Source: Pseudomonadota bacterium
Lineage (GTDB): Bacteria; Pseudomonadota; Gammaproteobacteria; Xanthomonadales; Rhodanobacteraceae
Length of the DNA: 44,701 nt
Direction: 5' to 3'
Assembly: GCA_021793195.1 (NCBI GenBank)
Contig: JAJYTG010000007.1
Span: 1-44,701, forward strand
Shown: positions 38,099 through 44,701 of the stretch, piece after piece
How positions within the stretch are numbered: the stretch's first letter is position 1
How the letters are laid out: the number at the start of each line of letters is the position of its first letter
Position numbers and translations under genes: made by a program
The notes under the pieces: model-generated
Seen by the model: only the letters and a program-made list of their open reading frames with translations
Database searches by the model: none
Told to the model about the DNA's origin: nothing

Positions 38099-38323
38099 GC
38101 GGGCTGGTGCCGGAACAGGTCAGCGAGGGCGCGCAAGGATCGCACACGCGCGCGACACCCGCGACCGCCATCAACGCATCCGCGCCGGTGCCCGCACCGG
38201 CCCGAACGGCCAGGACGGCGGGCTGAACCACGGCTTGCACAGGGCGGCGTACCCCCGCCCGGCAAGGCGAACACGCCGATCGCGGCGACGTCGAAGGTCT
38301 GCAGCAGCACTCAGGACCAGCGT

Positions 38324-39637
38324 TCAGGCACGCGTCGCGCCCGCAGCAGTCAGCGCGTCAAGACGTTCGCGCAGCACCGGCAGACGCAGATCCGCGGCGG
38401 CGCCGGGCGAGACGCGCGCGGCGAGACTCGCTTCGGGCGTGCGGCCGACGCCGGATTGCGCGGCGGCCTCGGCGGCCTTGCGATAGGCCTCGCGAAACGG
38501 CACACCGGCCGCGGCCTGTTCCACCGCCACATCGGTGGCGTACATCGCCGGCTCGATCGCCGCGCGCATCGTGGCGGCATTCCAGGCGAATCGCGCCAGC
38601 AGGTCCGGCAGCAGCGCCAGGGCGCCCAGCCCATGCCCGAAGGCATGCACCAGCGAGCCCTTGCTGTACTGCAGGTCACGCTGGTAGCCCGAAGGCAGGG
38701 ACAGCAGCTGCTCGATCTCGGTGCGCGCCGCGGCAACGGTGGCGTAACTGGCGCGCAGCAGTTCGATCACGTCGGGATTGCGCTTGTTGGGCATGATCGA
38801 ACTGCCGGTGACGTACTCCGGCGGCAGCGTGACGAAGCCGAATTCGGCGGTGGTGAACAGGCTGAGATCCCAGGCCAGCCGGCGCTGATCGAGCAGCGCC
38901 GAGGCCAGCGCCTCGATCGCCGCCAGCTCGAACTTGCCGCGCGAAAGCTGCGCATAGATCGGCGAGATCTGCAGCCGCGCAAAGCCCAGCGCGCGCGTGG
39001 TGTGGTCTCGATCCAGCGGCAGGTTGACACCGTAGCCGGCCGCCGTGCCCAGCGGATTGGCGTCGATCCAGGCCAGTGTCTGCGCCGCGCGCGCAGCATT
39101 GTCGATGAAGGCCTCCGCGAAACCGGCGAACCACATCGCGGTCGATGACACTACCGCGCGCTGCAGGTGGGTGTATCCGGGCAGCGGCAGCGCCTCGCGC
39201 TCGGCGCGATCCAGACAGGCCGCCGCAACGGCGCGGCACTGCACCGCCAGCTCCGTCAGGCGGTCCTTCAGCCACAGCCTTGTGGCCACAAGAATCTGGT
39301 CGTTGCGGCTGCGCCCGGCATGCACCTTGCGGCCGGTGTCGCCGAGGCGCTCGGTCAGACGCGACTCGATCGCCGAATGACCGTCCTCGAAGCGATCATC
39401 GAGAACGAAGCGCCCGGTGCGGAAATCCTCGGCGAGCGCATCGAGTTCGCGCAGCAGCATCGATGCCTCGTCGGCGCTCAGCAGATCGATGCGCGCCAGG
39501 CTCTCGACGTGCGCTCTGCTGGCGACGATGTCGTGCAGAAAGAACTCGCGATCCAGCAGCACGTCGTCGCCGGCAAGGAATTGCATGATGCGCGCATCGA
39601 CGCGCACGCCGTCCTTCTTCCACAGCAGGTCGCTCAT
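38324..39637 (-). CDS. argH: Argininosuccinate lyase
   Basis: This 437-residue fumarase/aspartase-superfamily enzyme splits argininosuccinate into arginine and fumarate, the last step of arginine synthesis. The signature [12 protein letters not shown] lies at about 275-286, HAGRSRNDQ at about 106-114 and PGYTHLQRA in the middle. It is the most downstream gene of the arg cluster. A 222-base gap to argC contains a tandem repeat, so its transcription may be partly independent. Confidence 0.96.
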   Translation of the reverse strand: MSDLLWKKDGVRVDARIMQFLAGDDVLLDREFFLHDIVASRAHVESLARIDLLSADEASMLLRELDALAEDFRTGRFVLDDRFEDGHSAIESRLTERLGDTGRKVHAGRSRNDQILVATRLWLKDRLTELAVQCRAVAAACLDRAEREALPLPGYTHLQRAVVSSTAMWFAGFAEAFIDNAARAAQTLAWIDANPLGTAAGYGVNLPLDRDHTTRALGFARLQISPIYAQLSRGKFELAAIEALASALLDQRRLAWDLSLFTTAEFGFVTLPPEYVTGSSIMPNKRNPDVIELLRASYATVAAARTEIEQLLSLPSGYQRDLQYSKGSLVHAFGHGLGALALLPDLLARFAWNAATMRAAIEPAMYATDVAVEQAAAGVPFREAYRKAAEAAAQSGVGRTPEASLAARVSPGAAADLRLPVLRERLDALTAAGATRA

Positions 39638-39683
39638 GGATCGGTCCTGGTGCCGGCAGCGATCGGTGTACGGTTCGTCAGAC

Positions 39684-39783
39684 CCTTCGCTGCGCTCAGG
39701 GTGACAACCTTCTTGTGTCGCCTGTCATCCTTGCCTTCGCTGCGCTCAGGGTGACAACCTTCTTGTGTCGCCTGTCATCCTTG
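39684..39783 (+). repeat. 50-bp tandem repeat, two full copies
   Basis: Units 39684-39733 and 39734-39783 are identical; a partial third unit follows. Each contains CCTTCGCTGCGCTCAGGGTG, the repeat type also seen at 41101-41136 and, altered, in mutS. It fills the argC-argH gap (39638-39859). Confidence 0.85.
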
Positions 39784-39859
39784 CCTTGCCTGTCATTCCG
39801 AGGGCACAGCCCGAAGGATCTTCCTCGCGCATGCCGCTCCCTGTCCAACCGCTCGCCCC

Positions 39860-40828
39860 TCACGACTCGCCTGCCAGCGGAATCCCCGCTGTTTCCTCGA
39901 ATCCGAGCGCCCGGTTGAGATTCTGCAGTGCCTGCGTCGCCGCGCCCTTGAGCAGGTTGTCGAGCGTGACGACTACCACCACGCGCCGGCCATCGGCGGA
40001 TGTCGTGAAGCCGCCGACCTCGGCATGATGGCGCCCGGCGATGCGGCTGACCCAGGGCGCCTCGTCGAGCACGCGGACTAGCGGGTCACCCGCATAGCGT
40101 TCGCGATAGAGAGTGCGCACGTCCTCGACGTGCAGCGGCTGCGTCAGCCACAGATTCACGGTCAGGGTAATGCCGCGAAAATATCCCGCGACGTGCGGCA
40201 TGAACTCGACCGGCAGGCCCAGCTGGCGGCTGGCCTCGCGCTCGTGCATGTGGCCGGTCAACTGGTACGGCATCAGGTTGTCGCGCAGTGCATCGGGATC
40301 GTTGCGCTGCGACGGCGTGGTGCCGGCGCCGGAATAGCCCGAGACACCGAAACACACCGGCGGCCCGGCCAGACGATCCATCAACGGCGCGATCGCCAGC
40401 TGCATCGCGGTGGCGTAGCAGCCGGGGTTGCTGATGCGGCGCTGCCCCGCGTAGCGCGCGCGGGTCAGCTCCGGCAGGCCGTAGTACCAGCCGTCATCGA
40501 AGCGGTGATCGGCACTGAGATCGACGATCACCGTGTCCGGTGCCACGGCATCAAGCGCGGCCACGAATGGCGCGGCCTGATCGTTGGGCAACGCCAGGAT
40601 CGCCGCATCGGCGCCCCGGCGCGCGGCCTGCGCGGCATCGAGGCTTTCGTAGCGCAACGCGCCGGCGTATTCCGCAACATGATCGGCGACGCGCTGGCCA
40701 TCCAGTTCGCGCGACGACACGAAGACCAGATCGAGGCACGGATGTGCGGCGATCAGGCGGATCAGTTCGACGCCGGTGTGCCCGCGTGCTCCGACGATGC
40801 CGACGGTTTTCATGGACTCGTTGCTCAT
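39860..40828 (-). CDS. argC: N-acetyl-gamma-glutamyl-phosphate reductase
   Basis: This 322-residue NADPH-dependent enzyme makes N-acetylglutamate semialdehyde. The N-terminal nucleotide-binding motif is [13 protein letters not shown] (10-22), the catalytic Cys137 lies in SNPGCYAT, and the C-terminal HHAEVGGF contains conserved His residues. Start at 40828 (MSNESMK) or at 40813 (MKTVG) is uncertain; neither has a good ribosome site. The first 54 bases around this start are duplicated exactly at 40969-41022, so the normal leader of argC has been displaced by inserted sequence. Confidence 0.95.
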   Translation of the reverse strand: MSNESMKTVGIVGARGHTGVELIRLIAAHPCLDLVFVSSRELDGQRVADHVAEYAGALRYESLDAAQAARRGADAAILALPNDQAAPFVAALDAVAPDTVIVDLSADHRFDDGWYYGLPELTRARYAGQRRISNPGCYATAMQLAIAPLMDRLAGPPVCFGVSGYSGAGTTPSQRNDPDALRDNLMPYQLTGHMHEREASRQLGLPVEFMPHVAGYFRGITLTVNLWLTQPLHVEDVRTLYRERYAGDPLVRVLDEAPWVSRIAGRHHAEVGGFTTSADGRRVVVVVTLDNLLKGAATQALQNLNRALGFEETAGIPLAGES

Positions 40829-40833
40829 GCGAT
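40780..40833. repeat. 54-bp exact direct repeat, copy inside argC
   Basis: This covers the argC start and about its first 16 codons plus five bases upstream. It is identical to 40969-41022. Confidence 0.9.
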
Positions 40834-40868
40834 TCGGTTCCTTTTCTGGGCACAGCGATGACTAGGCT

Positions 40869-40968
40869 CGGCCTTCCCGGCCTCGCCAAGTCACCCCGCC
40901 CTCCGCTCCTGCTACGGGCGCTCGCCGGCGCGAGATGCGCTTCAACGCATCTCGCAAAATCCCGGCTC
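40869..40968 (+). repeat. Hairpin element A (CTTCAA loop)
   Basis: It starts CGGCCTTCC, contains GGGCGCTCGCCGGCGC (40916-40931), then a perfect 10-base stem GCGAGATGCG / CGCATCTCGC around loop CTTCAA (40930-40955), and ends CCCGGCT. The same frame with a different stem occurs at 41207-41275. It lies between the two 54-bp repeats. Confidence 0.65.
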
Positions 40969-41022
40969 GCCCGCGTGCTCCGACGATGCCGACGGTTTTC
41001 ATGGACTCGTTGCTCATGCGAT
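40969..41022. repeat. 54-bp exact direct repeat, upstream copy
   Basis: This is a truncated duplicate of the argC start region. Its reading frame runs out of homology immediately after, so it is a remnant rather than a gene. Confidence 0.9.
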
Positions 41023-41206
41023 GCGCATTCCTGTGTGGTCACCGTGGCGCAAGCGCCCTGGTCATTTCGATGCTCTATCCGCAGGTGATTCATCTTCCGT
41101 TCGTCAGATCCCTCGCTGCGCTCGGGATGACAACGGAAAAAAGCTCGCCCTTTCCCGAGTCCCGAGTCCTTTACGAACTATCCATCCCTGGTGCGTGGCG
41201 CCTGCC

Positions 41207-41275
41207 CGGCCTTCCTTGGCTGGGCGCTCGCCGGCGCACGCTGCCCTTCAAGGCAGCGCGCGTCACTTCCCGGCT
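41207..41275 (+). repeat. Hairpin element B (CTTCAA loop)
   Basis: It starts CGGCCTTCC, shares GGGCGCTCGCCGGCGC (41222-41237), then has stem CGCTGCC / GGCAGCG around CTTCAA (41239-41258), and ends TCCCGGCT. The stem sequence differs from element A while pairing and loop are kept. Confidence 0.65.
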
Positions 41276-41278
41276 TGC

Positions 41279-41303
41279 CCCGGGTCCCGGGTCCCGGGTC
41301 CCG
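41279..41303 (+). repeat. Heptamer array (CCCGGGT)3+
   Basis: Three full units plus a partial one lie nine bases downstream of the argBA stop codon. Related CCCGAGT units occur at 41154-41169. Confidence 0.9.
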
Positions 41304-41312
41304 TCTCATCAT

Positions 41313-42632
41313 TCACTCCATCAACGTCGCCGGCCGCGTGCGGCAGTGCTCGACGCAGGCCGCGATGCGATCCCAGCCGTCGAGGCCGTACCAGAACGCG
41401 GTCCAGCGCGGCTGCTTGAGGCAACCCTCGGCCTCGGCGAAATAGAACTCGTTGTTGACCGGATTGCCGTGGCGCGAGCGCCAGAACAGTATCGGATTCT
41501 CGGCGCGCATCACCTGCCACGCCGCACGTCCCAGGCCCTCGCCCTGTGCGTCCTCGGCCACCGCGAACTTGTCCAGATACGGCACGCCGTCCTCCAGGGT
41601 CAGGATCAGCGCGGCGCGGTAGTTCGCGCTGACGTAGGCGCGATACAACCGCGTGCGCTCGAAGTAATCCGGCAGCAGCGTGCGGCCGAAGCTCGACTCG
41701 ATCAACGCGCGCAGGCGCCGGGTGTCGATCTGGCTCCAGCGCGTGCAGCGGCGCACGCGCTCGCCGCGCCGCACCAGCGTGCCCGAGCCGCGATGCGTGA
41801 ACAGCTCCTTGGCCAGTTCCGCCGGACGGGTGATCGACACCGACGAGGTCAGCGGCAGGCGGTCCAGCAGTGCCTTGATCTGCTCGATCTTGACGCGCAT
41901 GCCCGAATGCAGCCACGGCTGTGCCATCAGCGCCTCGTAGTCGGTGCCGAGATTGATCGAGTCGATCACCCGGCCCTCGCCGTCCAGCAGCCCGCCGGTG
42001 CCGGTGAGGAAGATGATCTTGTACGGCTGCAGCGCCTGCACCAGCTCGTTGGCGGCGAAGTCGGCATTGACGTTGAGGATCTGCCCGCCCGCGGTTTCGC
42101 CCAGCGACGCGATCACCGGCACCGATCCCGCGTTGAGACTGGCCTCGATCGGCGCGAGATTGACCCGCGTCACCTTGCCGACCAGGCCATAGGTGCGGCG
42201 GCCGAGAAAGTCGGCCTCGAACACGCCCGACAGCACCGAGGTCGCGCGTGCGCCGACCTGCTGCAGCGCCTCGACCAGACGCAGGTTCTCGCTCTGCGTC
42301 ACCCGACGCACGATCGCCAGCGTCTCCGCCGAGGTCACGCGCAGGCCCTTGACGGTCTTCTTGGCGATGCCCGCCGCGGCCAGCTCGGTGTCCAGTTGCG
42401 GCCCCGCGCCATGCACCACGATCGGCGTCAGCCCCACCTGCTGCAGAAACGCGAGCGAACTGGTCAGCGCCTCGAGATCGTCGCGCAGGACCGCGCCGCC
42501 GACCTTGACCACGGCGAAGCGCTTGGCGTCGAGCTTGCTGAAGCGCTTGAGATACTGCTGGATCTCTTTCGCGCTGGCCATGTTGGAGAGCAGGCGCACG
42601 ATGGTCTGGCGCATGTGCTTGTGGGCGTCCAT
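41313..42632 (-). CDS. argB: Bifunctional N-acetylglutamate kinase / N-acetylglutamate synthase
   Basis: This 439-residue protein has an amino-acid-kinase domain (about 25-285; KVGGAVL at 43-49, [10 protein letters not shown] at 72-81, [11 protein letters not shown]) fused to a C-terminal GNAT acetyltransferase domain (about 290-439; [15 protein letters not shown] is the acetyl-CoA loop). This NAGS-K fusion is known from Xanthomonas and resembles vertebrate NAGS. It would both acetylate glutamate and phosphorylate the product, the first two steps of the pathway. The ATG overlaps the argE stop as TGATG, so translation is coupled. Arginine feedback is expected through the kinase domain. Confidence 0.92.
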   Translation of the reverse strand: MDAHKHMRQTIVRLLSNMASAKEIQQYLKRFSKLDAKRFAVVKVGGAVLRDDLEALTSSLAFLQQVGLTPIVVHGAGPQLDTELAAAGIAKKTVKGLRVTSAETLAIVRRVTQSENLRLVEALQQVGARATSVLSGVFEADFLGRRTYGLVGKVTRVNLAPIEASLNAGSVPVIASLGETAGGQILNVNADFAANELVQALQPYKIIFLTGTGGLLDGEGRVIDSINLGTDYEALMAQPWLHSGMRVKIEQIKALLDRLPLTSSVSITRPAELAKELFTHRGSGTLVRRGERVRRCTRWSQIDTRRLRALIESSFGRTLLPDYFERTRLYRAYVSANYRAALILTLEDGVPYLDKFAVAEDAQGEGLGRAAWQVMRAENPILFWRSRHGNPVNNEFYFAEAEGCLKQPRWTAFWYGLDGWDRIAACVEHCRTRPATLME

Positions 42633-43861
42633 CAGGCAAGACCCATGTCGATGATGCGATGCATGTGGGCCGCATAGACGGCCAGCTGATCCAGCGCAAC
42701 CCATTCGTCGGCGCCGTGCGCCTGGGCGATGTCGCCGGGACCGAACACGAACGTGGTGTACCCGGCCTGTGAGAACAGCGCGGCCTCGGTCCAGAAATCG
42801 ACCGCATTGCCGATCGTCAGCCCCAGCTCGTCGGCAAGATCGCGCGCCGCCAGCCGCCGCGCCTCGGCGCCGGCGATGTCGCCGGCCGGCAGCGGTGGGC
42901 CGCGAAAGGTTTCCTCGAACTGCGCGGGCGCTGACGGCGCAAGCCCGCGCAGATCGGCAAGCACCGCATCGGTATCCATCGACGGCAGCGGGCGCAAGCC
43001 GAAGCGCACTTCGGCCGCCGGCGCGATCACGTTGGCCTTGATGCCGCCCTCGACGCGACCGATGTTGAAGCGCAGCCCAGTCAGGCCCGCGAAGCGCTGG
43101 TGCGCCTGCGTGTCCACGTAGTCCAGCGCCCGTGCGCCCCAGCGCAGGGCCTGATGCAGGGCGCTGTCGGCCACGCCCTGCGCACCCGAGGCGTGACCCG
43201 CACGACCGGCGAAGCGCAGCAGCACCGCACTGATGCCGCGATGCGCCAGCACCGCCTCGCCGCGGGTGGGCTCGGCGACCACCACAGCTTGAAAGCACGG
43301 GATCCGGGACCCGGGACCCGGGACCCGGGAGGCCGGGACTCGGGGAGACGGAAAAGCGCGCAAGAAGGCGGGTACGCAGCGGGCGTCATTGGCTTCCTCG
43401 TCGGTGGTGAACAGGAAGGCGCAGGCACCGTCGCTGTGCGCGGCCGCGGCAAGCAGCGCCGCCGCCGCGCCCTTGATGTCGCACGCGCCCAGCCCGATGG
43501 CGCGATCGTCCGTCACCCGCAGCGCGAACGGGCTGGCGCTCCAGTGCGGCGAATCGGGCACGGTGTCGAGATGCACGTTGAACAGCAGACGCGGCTTGCC
43601 GCGCACGGCCAGCAGGCTGACCGCGCCGGCACCGTGATCGGTCAACGCGCACTCAAAGCCCGGCAGCTGCGCACGCAGGTAATCGAAGATCCCGTCCGTG
43701 CCGATCGCGCGCGGCGGGTTGCGCGTGTCGAAGGCGACCAGCGCGCGCAGGTGTTGCAGCGCGGCGGTCAGCAGTGAGGGGACCGGGGACGGGACCCGGG
43801 ACCCGGGACCCGGGACCCGGGGAGAGGTATCGCTACCGGAGGACTTTCGCATGTCAGTCAT
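42632..43861 (-). CDS. argE: M20-family N-acetylornithine (or N-acetylcitrulline) deacetylase
   Basis: This 409-residue zinc peptidase-family enzyme removes the acetyl group in arginine synthesis. Metal-ligand motifs are HLDT (His97, Asp99), GACDIKG (Asp128), TDEEAND (Glu156/157) and AEPT. In Xanthomonas the equivalent gene, beside a fused argB, acts on acetylcitrulline; that substrate is possible here. Two segments look foreign: residues about 11-28 and about 171-189 (SRVPGPGSR-type), both translated from GGGACCC heptamer arrays. The start is uncertain: ATG 43861 is chosen, ATG 43852 and GTG 43897 are alternatives. It is coupled to argB. Confidence 0.88.
   Translation of the reverse strand: MTDMRKSSGSDTSPRVPGPGSRVPSPVPSLLTAALQHLRALVAFDTRNPPRAIGTDGIFDYLRAQLPGFECALTDHGAGAVSLLAVRGKPRLLFNVHLDTVPDSPHWSASPFALRVTDDRAIGLGACDIKGAAAALLAAAAHSDGACAFLFTTDEEANDARCVPAFLRAFPSPRVPASRVPGPGSRIPCFQAVVVAEPTRGEAVLAHRGISAVLLRFAGRAGHASGAQGVADSALHQALRWGARALDYVDTQAHQRFAGLTGLRFNIGRVEGGIKANVIAPAAEVRFGLRPLPSMDTDAVLADLRGLAPSAPAQFEETFRGPPLPAGDIAGAEARRLAARDLADELGLTIGNAVDFWTEAALFSQAGYTTFVFGPGDIAQAHGADEWVALDQLAVYAAHMHRIIDMGLA
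43299..43345 (-). repeat. Heptamer array inside argE
   Basis: Three perfect GGGACCC-phase units with degenerate flanks encode residues about 172-187 of ArgE. Because the unit is 7 bases, gain or loss of one copy would shift the reading frame. Confidence 0.9.
43777..43825 (-). repeat. Heptamer array in argE 5' region
   Basis: About four perfect GGGACCC units with degenerate edges are translated as residues about 13-28 of ArgE from the chosen start. Confidence 0.9.
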
Positions 43862-43919
43862 CTCGATCAGGCCGCGAAACGGCTCAAGCAGGGGCACAAG
43901 GCAGCACGACGCGCCCGCT

Positions 43920-44701
43920 TCATGCTTTTCCCCGGGTCCCGGGTCCCGGATCCCGAGTCCCGGCTTTCCGCGCTTCCCGATTCACCTCCGCCCACAGCGT
44001 GCTGCTCATGCCGTAGAGGCGGATGAAGCCCTCGGCCTCGGCCACGCCCCAGTCGGCGGACTGGGCATAGGTCGCGCCCCTGGCGTTGAGGATATGCGGC
44101 GAACGCACCGCCACCGCCTGCACGCTGCCACCCTGGGTTTCCAGCACGACCTCGCCGTTGACCATGCGCTGGCTGCTGGCCAGGAACGCCTCGAGATCTG
44201 CTTTCAGCGGATCGTGGAAAAAGCCCTCGTAGACCAGCTCGACCCACTGCCTGGCGACCTCGGGCTTGAAGCGGTTCTGCAGCTTGGTCAGCACTGCCTC
44301 CTCCAGCGCGCGGTGCGCGGCGAGCAGCGCGATCAGGCCCGGCGCCTCGAAGATGATCCGGCCCTTGAGGCCGATGGTGGTGTCACCGGTATACAGACCA
44401 CGGCCGACGCCATAGGCGGCGAAGGCCTGGTTGAGCTTCGCCAGCAGCACATGGCCCGGCAGTCCTTCGCCGTCCAGCGCCACCGCTTCACCGTGCTCGA
44501 AACGCAACGTGACGCGCAGCGGCGCCGCCGGCCACTCGGCACGCGGCGCGCACCAGCCGCGCGCGCCCTCGCCCGGCGCCTCCCAGCGGTCGATCTCGCC
44601 GCCCGACATGGTCAGGCCCAGCAGGTTCTCGTTGATGGTGTAGCTCTTCTGCTTGGCGCGCACGGCGTAGCCGCGCTGCTCCAGATACTGCTGCTCGTAG
44701 G
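43920..44701 (-). CDS. argG: Argininosuccinate synthase, C-terminal part (runs off window)
   Basis: The last 259 codons are visible; the 5' part lies beyond 44701. The enzyme joins citrulline and aspartate with [23 protein letters not shown] and the later [16 protein letters not shown] segment fit argininosuccinate synthase. The C-terminus after NREARKA reads [13 protein letters not shown], encoded by a heptamer array, so the natural stop was probably replaced by repeat-derived codons. It is the first visible gene of the arg cluster and ends 58 bases before the argE start. Confidence 0.9.
   Translation of the reverse strand, partial: YEQQYLEQRGYAVRAKQKSYTINENLLGLTMSGGEIDRWEAPGEGARGWCAPRAEWPAAPLRVTLRFEHGEAVALDGEGLPGHVLLAKLNQAFAAYGVGRGLYTGDTTIGLKGRIIFEAPGLIALLAAHRALEEAVLTKLQNRFKPEVARQWVELVYEGFFHDPLKADLEAFLASSQRMVNGEVVLETQGGSVQAVAVRSPHILNARGATYAQSADWGVAEAEGFIRLYGMSSTLWAEVNREARKAGTRDPGPGTRGKA
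43929..43963 (-). repeat. Heptamer array at argG 3' end
   Basis: CCCGGGT units with variants CCCGGAT and CCCGAGT run across the last codons of argG, just before its stop at 43920-43922. Confidence 0.9.

Larger units (their letters stand above)
40829..41312. other. Repeat-filled gap between argBA and argC
   Basis: No gene is seen in these 484 bases. In order they hold: hairpin element A (40869-40968), the 54-bp duplicate of the argC start, a CTCGCTGCGCTCGGGATGAC-type repeat (41101-41136), two CCCGAGT heptamers (41154-41169), hairpin element B (41207-41275) and a CCCGGGT array (41279-41303). No promoter stands out. Confidence 0.7.

Noticed and set aside
41279-43963. CRISPR-like array
   Set aside because: The units are 7 bases, contiguous and without spacers, and no cas genes are present.

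Overview
The window is GC-rich and densely packed. It most likely comes from a gammaproteobacterium of the Xanthomonadales (Lysobacterales) type. The grounds are: the mutS / pncC-recA-recX-alaS-csrA-tRNA-Ser block; an arginine cluster argG-argE-argBA-argC-argH in which N-acetylglutamate kinase is fused to a GNAT acetyltransferase, as known from Xanthomonas; and a tmRNA tag ending in ALAA. The genus is not assigned.

Region 1 (1-11.3 kb): the 3' part of ssrA (tmRNA) is followed by an accessory island of visibly lower GC. One minus-strand operon with nearly every junction overlapping encodes a small excisionase-like HTH protein, a DUF499-type ATPase, a stand-alone PglZ-domain protein, a DUF1156 adenine-type DNA methyltransferase with Zn ribbons, a 166-residue protein of unknown family and an SNF2 helicase. 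The set resembles BREX and DISARM in logic (methylase + ATPase + PglZ + helicase) but matches neither gene list. A degenerate second copy of the ssrA 3' end plus a second terminator lies at the far side of the island, so the island probably entered at ssrA. No integrase gene is present.

Region 2 (11.3-18.4 kb): an MBL-fold/beta-CASP hydrolase diverges from a P3A-type proton ATPase behind an ANR/FNR-box promoter. A short MgtC-like remnant, a nickel/cobalt-transporter-like membrane protein and an atypical Nramp protein follow, then tRNA-Arg(ACG) and, on the other strand, tRNA-Ser(GCT).

Region 3 (18.4-26.5 kb): csrA, alaS, recX, recA and pncC on the minus strand and mutS on the plus strand. This is the conserved recombination, repair and translation core. 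mutS carries an 8-codon in-frame insertion that looks like a dispersed repeat.

Region 4 (26.5-38.1 kb): an exported beta-propeller protein, a broken secreted-protein gene, htpG with the ribosome-associated hsp15 (a clear sigma-32 promoter precedes htpG), gluQ, a polyhydroxybutyrate group (two acetoacetyl-CoA reductases flanking the regulator phaR) and two membrane glycosyltransferases.

Region 5 (38.3-44.7 kb): the arginine biosynthesis cluster on the minus strand, heavily invaded by small repeats. These include GGGACCC heptamer arrays that run into argG and argE coding sequence, a 54-bp exact duplication of the argC 5' end around a hairpin element, and a 50-bp tandem repeat upstream of argH.
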